Shown: positions 1 through 7,645 of the stretch, one piece after another | Position numbering within the stretch: the stretch's first letter is position 1 | How the letters are laid out: each line of letters begins with the position of its first letter | Assembly: GCF_000739615.1 (NCBI RefSeq) | Contig: NZ_BATP01000062.1 | Span: forward strand, 1 to 44,556 | DNA length: 44,556 nucleotides | Direction: 5' to 3' | Source of the DNA: Haloferula sp. BvORR071 | GTDB lineage: Bacteria > Verrucomicrobiota > Verrucomicrobiia > Verrucomicrobiales > Akkermansiaceae | Translations under genes and position numbers: made by a program | Notes under the pieces: model-generated | What the model was told of the DNA's origin: nothing | The model's database searches: none | The model's input: the letters and a program-made list of their open reading frames with translations, nothing else

Positions 1-718
1 CCGCCGGGGCTAGCCCGGGAGCCATCGAATTGGTGCCGACGATGAGCGAGGCGACGGCAGTGCCGTGGGGATCGAAGGCTCCCGGCTTGTCCGGCAGAAG
101 GTCGAGCGAACGGAGATTCCTGGGCAGGCCGGGATGCGGTGTGACCCCGGAATCCAGCACCGCAATCTTCACGCCCGCGCCCCAGCGCGAGTTATCGCCG
201 CTGACCCCGAGCCACTGGAGAACCTGCGAACCAAAGGCAAGGGCATTGCCCCGATTCGCACCCCCGCTCGCAGGCGGAGCGGCGGGAAGGTGGGCCAGTC
301 CCTTGTAGATGGTGATGCTTTCGTCGTCGAAAAGCCGGGAGAGCACTTCCATCTCCGTCGGGCTGGCACCGACCCGCATGGCCCGCAGGCGGTCCAGCCG
401 GTCGATCAGGCGCACCTCACTGCCCTGTAGCACGCCGATGAAGGAGTCGTAACTGGCCTCGGTCGGAAAGCGCAGGATCATCTCCTGATCCCGGCAACTG
501 CCGAAGATTTCGATGGTGGTGCCATCCGCGAATTGGTCGCGATCCTCGCTTTTTGCCGCAGGTTGCGGGATTTCCGCTGGCTGCGGCGGAGGGGCGATGC
601 GGGCTTCCCGCTGGGCAGGCGGCGGCGCGGCGGCCTCGCGGTTCACCAGCCAATAGGCGCAGCAGCCAAACAATAATACGACAATGCCAGGCAAAAAGCG
701 GCGCAGTCTATCCCTCAT
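1..718 (-). CDS. Subtilisin-like (S8) serine protease, N-terminal part; gene runs off the window
   Basis: The reading frame is open from an ATG at 718 to the window edge, giving about 239 residues, so the 3' part including the catalytic Ser is not visible. A hydrophobic segment at residues 8-24 looks like a signal peptide or membrane anchor and is followed by a Pro/Ala-rich linker. The motif VLDSG carries the catalytic Asp of the S8 family and the later DPHGTAVASL carries the catalytic His. The region between residues 60 and 140 resembles an inhibitor-like propeptide (inference). GGAG lies just upstream of the ATG. The gene is divergent from the small gene at 845. The protease call rests on two of the three catalytic motifs and their correct spacing. 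Substrate unknown; probably acts outside the cytoplasm. Confidence 0.85.
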   Translation of the reverse strand, partial: MRDRLRRFLPGIVVLLFGCCAYWLVNREAAAPPPAQREARIAPPPQPAEIPQPAAKSEDRDQFADGTTIEIFGSCRDQEMILRFPTEASYDSFIGVLQGSEVRLIDRLDRLRAMRVGASPTEMEVLSRLFDDESITIYKGLAHLPAAPPASGGANRGNALAFGSQVLQWLGVSGDNSRWGAGVKIAVLDSGVTPHPGLPRNLRSLDLLPDKPGAFDPHGTAVASLIVGTNSMAPGLAPA

Positions 719-844
719 CGATTCTCCGGTTGGCGAGGATCACGTGGAAGTAACCGCCGCCGGAGGCCGAAGTTGCCGGTGAAATCTTGCCGGGGATGCC
801 GATTGGCGCTGTTCCGCGGTCGCGCTACAACTGGTGTCACCGAC

Positions 845-1192
845 ATGAACGCGATCTCTGATCTGAGCTGGGAAGGCTCGCTGCTCTTGTGGCGGGCTGA
901 CGGCGTGGAGCGTCATGTCCGGCTCGCCGATGATATCGTTCACGCCCTTGCGCTGCGGTCGGGCGGAATTGCAGTGGTCGAGGGGCCTCGTGCTGTCCTC
1001 TTGGACGAGGACGGTAGGCTCAAGGTTAGCTTGGCGAATCCGTTCAGCCCGGAGCGGGGAGTCATCTTCTACTACTTCCGCTACGAAGGAGATGAACTGG
1101 TGCTCATTCTGGCCGGACCGGGCGGAAGTGACTTCAAATCCATCGTGGATGAAACGAGTGGGGAGCTGTCGCAACCTTGCGAAGCGCGGTAG
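845..1192 (+). CDS. Hypothetical protein, 115 aa
   Basis: I do not recognise a family. The frame starts at ATG 845; an extension to 773 is possible but the added residues look non-coding. The protein has alternating beta-strand-like segments (for example GSLLLWRADG, GGIAVVEG, RAVLLDEDG, GVIFYYFRYEGDELVLIL), suggesting a small all-beta or propeller-blade-like fold. There is no signal peptide or membrane segment. It is convergent with the nitrate operon, with only three bases between the two stop codons, and I see no terminator there. No functional link to nitrate genes can be claimed. Confidence 0.6.
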   Translation: MNAISDLSWEGSLLLWRADGVERHVRLADDIVHALALRSGGIAVVEGPRAVLLDEDGRLKVSLANPFSPERGVIFYYFRYEGDELVLILAGPGGSDFKSIVDETSGELSQPCEAR

Positions 1193-1195
1193 GCC

Positions 1196-2773
1196 CTAGT
1201 GATGCTGCCGCGCTGGGCCGAAGTTCCCGGGCATTTTGGGCGCGTGGACCGACTGGAAGAAGAGCTGGCGCTCGAAGATCTCGGCAGCAAGCAGCAGCGG
1301 CAAGGAGATCCAAGGATTCACCAAGGACACGGCCGCAGCGATCAGGGCAAGCTGGAAGCGCCCGTCCATGATGGTGCCGAGCGGTCCACGCTGGATCCGG
1401 GCTGTGTGGATGTCTGGTGTCCAGTCGGCATTGCGGTCGTCCGAGAGGCGGATGATGCGGAGTTCCGGGATCATTTTGCCGATGACCGCGGCGACAAACA
1501 GTCCAATGGCGAGTGGTGACGGCTGGGCGATGGCGAAGGCAAGAGCAGCGAACGAGAACACGCTGCCGAAGAAACGAGCCAAGGTCAGCGGCAGGCGCCA
1601 CGAAGTACGGCGGGTATCGTGGTAGATCATCACGCTGGTGAAGGCCGCGATGAGTCCCATGGGCAGCACCGAGTAGGATGCTGCCATGCCGATCTGCTCC
1701 TTGAAGGGGAAGTCCGGCAGGAAGGGCAGGGCAGCCAGCAGCGGCGGGATCGGCGCGAACATCGAGAACGCGAGGATCTCACGCGAGAGCCAGGAAGTCT
1801 TCAGCCCGAGGAAGAAGCGCCATGCCTTCAAGGGCTGGCCCAAGTGGAGGACCGAAGCCGCCATGCCCGCGAAGAAGATGACATTTGCCAGCAGGATCAG
1901 TGGCAGCTTGCCCTGCGCTCCGGCGAGCAGGCCGATGCCAGTCTGGGTGAGCACCAGCATGAGAACCAGCGGCCAGTGGGCGTGCTGGGGGACGAGCGAT
2001 TCACGATCCCCGGCAAAGACACTTTCCGGGATCTCACGACCCACGTAGCGGGTGGTCGGAAGTGTGATCGAAGGGTCCGGTGCGCCTGGGAGGAATGCGG
2101 GCACCTCGGATGACTTTGCCACCTTGATGATGCGGATCGCTTCGGTCGGGCAGGCTTGCACGCAGGCCGGCGCTTCGCCCTCGGCGAGGCGCTGGTGGCA
2201 CATGTCGCACTTGCGCACGATGCCGCGCTTCTTCGAGTACTTCGGCACATCGAAGGGGCACTTGAGAATGCAATAGGAGCACCCGATGCACTGGTCGTCC
2301 AGATGCCGGACGATCCCGGTATCCGAATCCTTCTCGTAGGCGCCCACCGGGCAGCCATTCATGCAGCCGGGATCTTCGCAGTGGTGACAGGCGGTAGTGA
2401 TCGTCTGTTGCCAGCCGGGAGTGTTGCGGCCACTGCGGATCACGCCGGTGTCGCGCCATGCTTCCTCGTCATCGAGACCGTTGAGCGAGTGGCAGGCGGA
2501 AACGCAGGCCTTGCAGCCGGTGCAGCGATCGAGCGAGACCTCGAAGGCATACTGCTCGCCGTCACCCGGCTTGGTCAGCGGGATCAGGGTGCGGTAGTGC
2601 GGAGCGAGGTCCGGCTCGCTGTCGTGATAGTCCGAGTAGCGGGCGATTGGCGTCTGCAGGGTCTTCTGCTCGGCGATCAGGTCGTCGATGAGGGTCCGGA
2701 CTTCCGCGGTGGGTGCCGTGGCCGGCTTTCTGGAAGCCGGGGGCGCAGGCAGACGCTGAAGGGTGGGTGTCAC
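1196..2773 (-). CDS. Fused DmsB/DmsC-like oxidoreductase: 4Fe-4S ferredoxin domain plus quinol-oxidising membrane anchor
   Basis: 525 residues. The N-terminal half has four cysteine clusters typical of DmsB/NrfC-type subunits: C84-C87-C90-C94, C129-C132-C137-C141, C162-C165-C168-C172 and C189-C192-C204-C208, enough for four 4Fe-4S clusters. From about residue 265 to the end there are roughly eight hydrophobic helices like DmsC/NrfD-family membrane anchors. In DMSO-reductase-type enzymes these parts are two proteins that pass electrons from menaquinol to a molybdopterin catalytic subunit; here they are one chain. It follows nirA by 40 bases and is the last gene of the nrt-nir operon. No molybdopterin subunit is encoded nearby, so its partner is either a nitrate reductase elsewhere or NirA itself (inference). 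No Tat signal, so the Fe-S domain is probably cytoplasmic. Confidence 0.88.
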   Translation of the reverse strand: MTPTLQRLPAPPASRKPATAPTAEVRTLIDDLIAEQKTLQTPIARYSDYHDSEPDLAPHYRTLIPLTKPGDGEQYAFEVSLDRCTGCKACVSACHSLNGLDDEEAWRDTGVIRSGRNTPGWQQTITTACHHCEDPGCMNGCPVGAYEKDSDTGIVRHLDDQCIGCSYCILKCPFDVPKYSKKRGIVRKCDMCHQRLAEGEAPACVQACPTEAIRIIKVAKSSEVPAFLPGAPDPSITLPTTRYVGREIPESVFAGDRESLVPQHAHWPLVLMLVLTQTGIGLLAGAQGKLPLILLANVIFFAGMAASVLHLGQPLKAWRFFLGLKTSWLSREILAFSMFAPIPPLLAALPFLPDFPFKEQIGMAASYSVLPMGLIAAFTSVMIYHDTRRTSWRLPLTLARFFGSVFSFAALAFAIAQPSPLAIGLFVAAVIGKMIPELRIIRLSDDRNADWTPDIHTARIQRGPLGTIMDGRFQLALIAAAVSLVNPWISLPLLLAAEIFERQLFFQSVHAPKMPGNFGPARQHH

Positions 2774-2813
2774 GCAGAAGTAGCTGGGATCAACAAAGGT
2801 CGATGGACTCGGC

Positions 2814-4562
2814 TCAAGCAGCGAGCTTCTCGGCGACGAGGCCCTTGAGCTCCTCGACGCTCAGCCGCTGGGTAAAAGTGGCGAAGGTTTCATCCTCGAT
2901 GCGGTTCGCCAGGTAGATGCAGAGCAGTTGCTCGATCAGTGCGGGGATCTCATCGAAGGCGATGCCGGACCAGATCTCGCGGGCGATTGCCTGGGTGTCA
3001 TCCACGCCGCCGCCGAGCACGATATTGTAGCCGTCCACCGTGCCATCCCCGACCTTCACGCGGGTGCCCATCATCCCGATGTCACCGATGTAGTGCTGGG
3101 CGCAGGAGTGGTGGCAGCCGGTGAGGTGAATGTTCACCGGTTGGTCGAGGATCATCTTGCTGGCAAGGTGGTTGCCAAGGGTGATCGCGTTGCCCTTGGT
3201 ATCGGCGGCGGCATACTTGCAACCGCGGCTACCGGTGCAGGCAATCAGGCCGCCGGTGATCGCGTTGTTGCGGTGGTCGAGACCGGTCGCCTGGATCGCG
3301 GTGATCGCGGCCTGCAGCTTCTCCTCCGGAATGCCGGGGATGATCAGGTTCTGCCACACGGTCAGGCGGATCTCGCCGCGGCCGAACTCGTCCGCCACAT
3401 CCGCGAGGGCGAGCATCTGTGGCACCGTGATGCGGCCGACGGGAGTGAGCACGCCGATGTAGTGCTTGCCATCGCTCTGCTGGTGGATGCCGAGGTAGCC
3501 TTGCTTGGCCTTCGGGAGGGAAGGTTCGCAGCCTTCGAGCGGGAAGTAGCGCATCGGGAAGGCCAGCTTCTTCTGGGTTTCTTCCAGGGTCTTCTCGAAG
3601 CCCCAGTCATCCACCAGATACTTGAGGCGAGCCTTTTTGCGGTTGGTGCGGTCACCGTTCTCGATGAAGACGCGGATCAGCGCGGCAGCAACCGGGATGG
3701 TCTCCGCCGGGGTAAGCAGCACGCCGCAGTCGGTGGCGAATTGCTTGTGGCCGGTGATGCCGCAGAGCTGCATCCGGAAGTAGACGCCGGGAGCGATACC
3801 CTTGTCGTTCTCGCCGACCTTTACGGCGTAGAAGCCGATGTCGTTGGTGTCCGCGCAGACCGAGACACGGCCACCGGAGTCGTAGGAGATATTGAACTTC
3901 CGCGGCAGGCCGTAGAGGTCGCGGTTCTTGAGAATGTAGTGATGCATCGCCCGGGCGTAGGGCATCACGTCGATCAACTCATCGGGATCAAAGCCGGTGG
4001 TCGGCGTCGCGGTGATGTTGCGGATGTTGTCCGCGCCGGAGCCCTGTGAGGTCAGGCCCATGTCGGTCATTGCCATCAGCACGTTCGGCGCGTTCTCCGG
4101 CATGATCTCGCGGATCTGCACATTGGCCCGGGTGGTGAGGTCGACATTGCCCGGACCCCACTTGTCGGCCACGCCCGCGAGGCCGCGGAACTGCTCGCTG
4201 GTGAGGGACCCGCCGGCGATGCGGCAGCGCAGCATCAGGCTCTCCTGAGCGGGCGAGACGAAGAACAGGCCGTGAAACTTGTAGCGGAAGACATCGCCAT
4301 CCTTCGGGAATTCGCCGGTGGCGGCATTGGCCAGGATCGCGTCGTAGCAGTCCAAGCCGTTCTGCTCATACTTGATCCGCTCCTCCTTGCAGAGGTCATC
4401 GAGCGGGGTGCCGAAGACACTCTGCTCGGGCTCGTGGGTGAAACGGCGTTCGCCGTCCTGACCGAGGAAGGGCAGCTCGCGTCCTTGCAGGATGCCGGAC
4501 ACGAAACCGGAGAGATAGGAGGTTTGTTCGGCGGTGAAGCCAGAGTCGCTGAGATTGACCAT
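2814..4562 (-). CDS. nirA: Ferredoxin-type siroheme nitrite reductase
   Basis: 582 residues, the nitrite/sulfite reductase fold with two repeated halves. It carries the paired cysteine motif that ligates siroheme and the 4Fe-4S cluster: C442-x5-C448 (ACTGSRGC) and C483-x3-C487 (TGCHHSC). The assignment to nitrite rather than sulfite rests on its position after nrtABCD. The reaction is six-electron reduction of nitrite to ammonium in the cytoplasm. The ATG at 4562 gives the usual family N-terminus. A 211-base gap separates it from nrtD and holds a TGAACGGGATTCA dyad, so nirA probably has its own promoter as well as read-through. Electron donor: classically ferredoxin; the next gene encodes a 4Fe-4S/quinol module that could serve instead (inference). 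Confidence 0.92.
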   Translation of the reverse strand: MVNLSDSGFTAEQTSYLSGFVSGILQGRELPFLGQDGERRFTHEPEQSVFGTPLDDLCKEERIKYEQNGLDCYDAILANAATGEFPKDGDVFRYKFHGLFFVSPAQESLMLRCRIAGGSLTSEQFRGLAGVADKWGPGNVDLTTRANVQIREIMPENAPNVLMAMTDMGLTSQGSGADNIRNITATPTTGFDPDELIDVMPYARAMHHYILKNRDLYGLPRKFNISYDSGGRVSVCADTNDIGFYAVKVGENDKGIAPGVYFRMQLCGITGHKQFATDCGVLLTPAETIPVAAALIRVFIENGDRTNRKKARLKYLVDDWGFEKTLEETQKKLAFPMRYFPLEGCEPSLPKAKQGYLGIHQQSDGKHYIGVLTPVGRITVPQMLALADVADEFGRGEIRLTVWQNLIIPGIPEEKLQAAITAIQATGLDHRNNAITGGLIACTGSRGCKYAAADTKGNAITLGNHLASKMILDQPVNIHLTGCHHSCAQHYIGDIGMMGTRVKVGDGTVDGYNIVLGGGVDDTQAIAREIWSGIAFDEIPALIEQLLCIYLANRIEDETFATFTQRLSVEELKGLVAEKLAA

Positions 4563-4653
4563 ACGAGCTTTTGTTCAGCGGTTGAAAAAGCATCCGGCAT
4601 GCGCAGCGTGCCAGAGCGGCGGGAAATGCGTGGATTTGCCGTCATCCGACCGA

Positions 4654-4666
4654 TGAATCCCGTTCA
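4654..4666 (-). promoter_or_regulatory. Candidate LysR-type operator upstream of nirA
   Basis: On the nirA strand this reads TGAACGGGATTCA, a TGAA-N5-TTCA dyad of the T-N11-A form. It begins 92 bases upstream of the nirA ATG and matches sites upstream of nrtA, the MFS gene, the nasS-like gene and the porin. Confidence 0.5.
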
Positions 4667-4748
4667 CTGGTCGACATTCGATCCATGAGTGGTTTTGCTG
4701 GCGGGCCCAGACAAGGCATGTCCTCCACCGGGTGTTGGGCGCCGAATG

Positions 4749-4769
4749 AAATCAGCAAGTTACTGATTT
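4749..4769. promoter_or_regulatory. Inverted repeat just after nrtD
   Basis: AAATCAG and CTGATTT are perfect 7-base arms around a 7-base loop, five bases beyond the nrtD stop codon. No U-run follows, so it is not a standard terminator. It could stabilise the 3' end of the nrt message or be part of the nirA promoter. Confidence 0.35.
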
Positions 4770-4773
4770 TCAG

Positions 4774-5661
4774 TCATTGGTTGGCGGCGGTGGCCCCGGC
4801 CGGTGTCTCGCGGACGGGGGCGGGAGCGGTAACCATCTCCGTCACAGGCGGGGTGATCCGGCTGGGGCGGATGTGGGAGCGCTCGTTGAGGAAAGTGAGC
4901 AAGTGATTCCGAATCTCCGGATAGCGGGGATCGGCCAGCACGCTGGCACGGTCGCGGGGGCGCTCGAAGGGGATCGGCAGGATGTCCCCGACCTCGGCTT
5001 CGGGGCCGTCGGTCATCATGACCACCCGGTCGGAGAGGAAGATCGCCTCGTCCACGTCGTGGGTGACCATCAGGGTGGTGAGCTTGTTGCGGCGCCAGAG
5101 TTCCAGGAGGACCTCTTGGAGTTCCATCTTGGTCAGGGCGTCGAGCATGCCGAAGGGCTCGTCGAGCAGCAGCATCTTCGGTTGCAGGGCGAAGGCCCGG
5201 GCGATGCCGACCCGCTGGCGCATGCCCTGCGAGAGCTCTCCGGGATACTTGTGCATCGCGTTGCCGAGGCCCACGACGGTTAGATAATATTCGGCCAGCT
5301 CGCGGCGCTCGGCCTTCGGCGCGGTGAAGTAGACTTGGTTCACGCCAAGCATCACGTTCTCGAAGGCGCTCATCCAGGGAAGCAGGCAGGGCGACTGGAA
5401 GACCACGCCTCGGTCCGGACCAGCTTCGTTGGTCTCGCGGCCGGAAAGGATCATCGCGCCATCGGTGGTATCGGTTAGACCGGCGACCATCGAAAGCACG
5501 GTGGACTTGCCGCAGCCGGAGTGGCCGATGAGGGTCACGAATTCACCGGCCGCGATGTTCAGGTTGAACTCCTTGACGATGACGGCCGGGCCCTTCGGGG
5601 TCGGATAGGCTTTGGAGAGCTTGAAGAGCTCGAGGACGGGAGCGTGGGCGGCTTGGGTCAT
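4774..5661 (-). CDS. nrtD: Nitrate ABC transporter ATP-binding protein NrtD
   Basis: 295 residues. Walker A GHSGCGKST near residue 43, ABC signature LSQGM, Walker B MLLLDEP and the following switch His in THDVDEA are all present, so it should be an active ATPase. The start ATG at 5661 overlaps the nrtC stop by four bases (ATGA), a sign of translational coupling. Together with NrtC it powers NrtB. The C-terminal 35 residues are an Ala/Pro/Thr-rich tail. The family also includes taurine (TauB) and sulfonate (SsuB) ATPases; the nitrate assignment comes from its neighbours. Confidence 0.88.
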   Translation of the reverse strand: MTQAAHAPVLELFKLSKAYPTPKGPAVIVKEFNLNIAAGEFVTLIGHSGCGKSTVLSMVAGLTDTTDGAMILSGRETNEAGPDRGVVFQSPCLLPWMSAFENVMLGVNQVYFTAPKAERRELAEYYLTVVGLGNAMHKYPGELSQGMRQRVGIARAFALQPKMLLLDEPFGMLDALTKMELQEVLLELWRRNKLTTLMVTHDVDEAIFLSDRVVMMTDGPEAEVGDILPIPFERPRDRASVLADPRYPEIRNHLLTFLNERSHIRPSRITPPVTEMVTAPAPVRETPAGATAANQ

Positions 5662-6587
5662 GACACTTCGATTTGGAGTTCTTCGCGCTGGAGCTGGGAC
5701 CTGCGGCGCGGCGCGGGCCGGTCGAAGATCGAGAAGCTGCGCTTCTTGCCGAGGTCCTCGGGAAGGATGTCCGGGGCGGCGAGTTTCTTGGTGAGCACCG
5801 GCGCGCTGTCCTTCTTCGCGCTGAGCAGGGTGTTCACCAGCTGGAGCTTCAGGTCCTTGAACTCTGGGTTGGCGAGCATCTGCTTGCGGTCGCGCGGGCG
5901 GAAGAGTTCCACCGGGATCTCGGCACCGAGGGTGGCTCCTTCGCGGCCCGGAAGTAGTGGGATCACGCGGTCAGCCACCAGCAGGGCCTCGTCGGGATCA
6001 TTGGTGATCCAGATCACCGTGGTGCGGTTGGCTTGCCAGATCTCAGCAATCTCGTCCTGCAGGGTGGCGCGGGTGAGTGCATCAAGGGCGGAAAGCGGCT
6101 CATCGAGCAGGAGGATCCGGGGATTGGCTGCCAGGGTGCGGGCCACCGAGACCCGCTGGCGCATGCCGCCGGAGAGCTCGCGCGGCAGCTTGCCAGAGGC
6201 CGGCGTGAGCTTCACCATATCGATGTATCTGGCGGCGTGCTCGGCGCGTTCCTTCTCGCTGAGTTGCGGGAAGATCTGATCGACTGCGAGACGGACATTC
6301 TCCGTGACGGTCAGCCAAGGCAGCAGCGAGTAGTTCTGGAACACGATCCCGCGCTCCGGCCCCGGGCCCTTGATCTCGGCCCCGTCCATCTTCACCGCCC
6401 CGGTGTCCGGCTTCTGTAGGCCCGCGATCAGATTGATCAGCGTGCTTTTGCCGGTACCGGAGTAGCCGATGATGGAGACGAAGTCGCCCTCAGCGACACT
6501 CAGGTTGAGGTCGCGCAAGACGGTGCTGCGCGAGTAGCCGCGGCCGAAGCCTTTCGAGGCGGCATTGATTTCGAGAATTGGCGGCAT
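5658..6587 (-). CDS. nrtC: Nitrate ABC transporter ATP-binding protein NrtC (short form)
   Basis: 309 residues with Walker A GYSGTGKST, signature LSGGM and Walker B ILLLDEP. The switch His position reads TNDPDEA, so the usual His of the H-loop is Asn here; the companion NrtD keeps its His, which suggests one normal and one degenerate ATP site in the heterodimer. Cyanobacterial NrtC carries a C-terminal NrtA-like nitrate-sensing domain; this protein lacks it and ends in a basic tail. ATG at 6587 is preceded by GAG. Its stop overlaps the nrtD start. Confidence 0.86.
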   Translation of the reverse strand: MPPILEINAASKGFGRGYSRSTVLRDLNLSVAEGDFVSIIGYSGTGKSTLINLIAGLQKPDTGAVKMDGAEIKGPGPERGIVFQNYSLLPWLTVTENVRLAVDQIFPQLSEKERAEHAARYIDMVKLTPASGKLPRELSGGMRQRVSVARTLAANPRILLLDEPLSALDALTRATLQDEIAEIWQANRTTVIWITNDPDEALLVADRVIPLLPGREGATLGAEIPVELFRPRDRKQMLANPEFKDLKLQLVNTLLSAKKDSAPVLTKKLAAPDILPEDLGKKRSFSIFDRPAPRRRSQLQREELQIEVS

Positions 6588-6676
6588 GGCTCGATGCTTT
6601 CAGTTCTGAATCCAGAGAGGTGATGCAGTTGCCGTGCAGGATCCGCGAAGATCTTGTCCGGCAGTGCGCATTTCAT

Positions 6677-7561
6677 TCACGCAGTGCGGAAGCGGCCTTC
6701 GATGATGCTCATCAATCGATCGAGCACGTAGCCGATCACGCCGATGGTCAGAATCGAGAGGATGATGTGGGCGAAGCTGTTCGCGTTGTATTGCTGCCAG
6801 AGGAAGCCACCGACGCCCGGCTTGCCGATCAGCATCTCCACCGCGACGATTACCAGCCAGGCGATCCCCAGCGAGAGTCGGAAGCCGGTGAACATGTAGG
6901 GCAGGGCGGAAGGGATCAGCACCTTGAAGAGGGTCTTGGTGCGGGAGAGCTTCAGCACCTTGGCGACGTTGAGGTAGTCCTGTGGCACTGCGCGCACGCC
7001 GACAGCGGTATTGAGCACCGTGGGCCACATCGCGCAGATCGCGATGGTGAAGAGGGCGGCGGCATCCGAGGTGCCGAAGCTGACGCGGCCATTCGCGTCG
7101 AGCACCTTCAAGCCGCTGAAGAGCACCATGCCCAATGGCAGCCAGGCGAGGGGTGAGACGGGCCGTAGGATCTGGATGATGGGGTCGAAGGCCTTGGTGA
7201 AATTCTTGGAGAGGCCGAGCAGGAAGCCGATCGGGGTGCCAATCAGCAGGGCGATGAAGTAGCCTTGGGCCACCAGCTTCAGCGAGAGCCAGGCGAAGCG
7301 CAGGATGCCCTGGTCGAGCTCGCCGCGCTTGGCCAAGGGCTCGGTGACGTAGGGCTTGCTGGCGATCCAGGTTTCGGACGGGGAGGGGAGGTTCTTGGCG
7401 ATGCCCTGGCGCTCCTCCTTGGTCACGGGATCACCCCAATCATCCACCGAGGTGGTGACGGTGGACTTGCCGGCGATGATGGCCCAGCCGCCGAGGCAGA
7501 GCAGGATGCCGACCAGCGGCAGCAGCACGTAGTCGAGTTTGAGCGATTGGAAGAACTTCAT
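6677..7561 (-). CDS. nrtB: Nitrate ABC transporter permease NrtB
   Basis: 294 residues from the ATG at 7561. A longer reading from TTG 7630 is rejected because it would run through the intrinsic terminator at 7579-7616. The protein has an N-terminal helix at about residues 12-30, a periplasmic stretch, then a BPD_transp_1 permease domain with about five helices and the EAA-type cytoplasmic loop (around VAKVLKLSRTKTLFKVLIPSALP). It forms the membrane channel with the NrtC/NrtD ATPases and receives nitrate or nitrite from NrtA. It belongs to the NrtB/TauC/SsuC family. Confidence 0.9.
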   Translation of the reverse strand: MKFFQSLKLDYVLLPLVGILLCLGGWAIIAGKSTVTTSVDDWGDPVTKEERQGIAKNLPSPSETWIASKPYVTEPLAKRGELDQGILRFAWLSLKLVAQGYFIALLIGTPIGFLLGLSKNFTKAFDPIIQILRPVSPLAWLPLGMVLFSGLKVLDANGRVSFGTSDAAALFTIAICAMWPTVLNTAVGVRAVPQDYLNVAKVLKLSRTKTLFKVLIPSALPYMFTGFRLSLGIAWLVIVAVEMLIGKPGVGGFLWQQYNANSFAHIILSILTIGVIGYVLDRLMSIIEGRFRTA

Positions 7562-7578
7562 GTCGATTTGTGATTTGG

Positions 7579-7616
7579 AAAAACCCGCGGACGGCCGGGG
7601 CGCGGCCGCCCGCGGG
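7579..7616 (-). terminator. Intrinsic terminator between nrtA and nrtB
   Basis: Plus-strand arms 7584-7597 and 7603-7616 form a 14-base-pair GC-rich stem with a single G-U pair and a 5-base loop. On the transcribed minus strand the stem is followed immediately by UUUUU (7583-7579). It sits inside the operon, 30 bases after the nrtA stop and 18 bases before the nrtB ATG, and probably causes partial termination so that the binding protein is made in excess. Confidence 0.85.
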
Positions 7617-7645
7617 GAACCGATGTGCAACCAAGAAGAGGATTG

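Noticed and set aside
7562..7630. Longer nrtB from TTG 7630
   Set aside because: It would translate through the intrinsic terminator, and the added residues are unlike a permease N-terminus.
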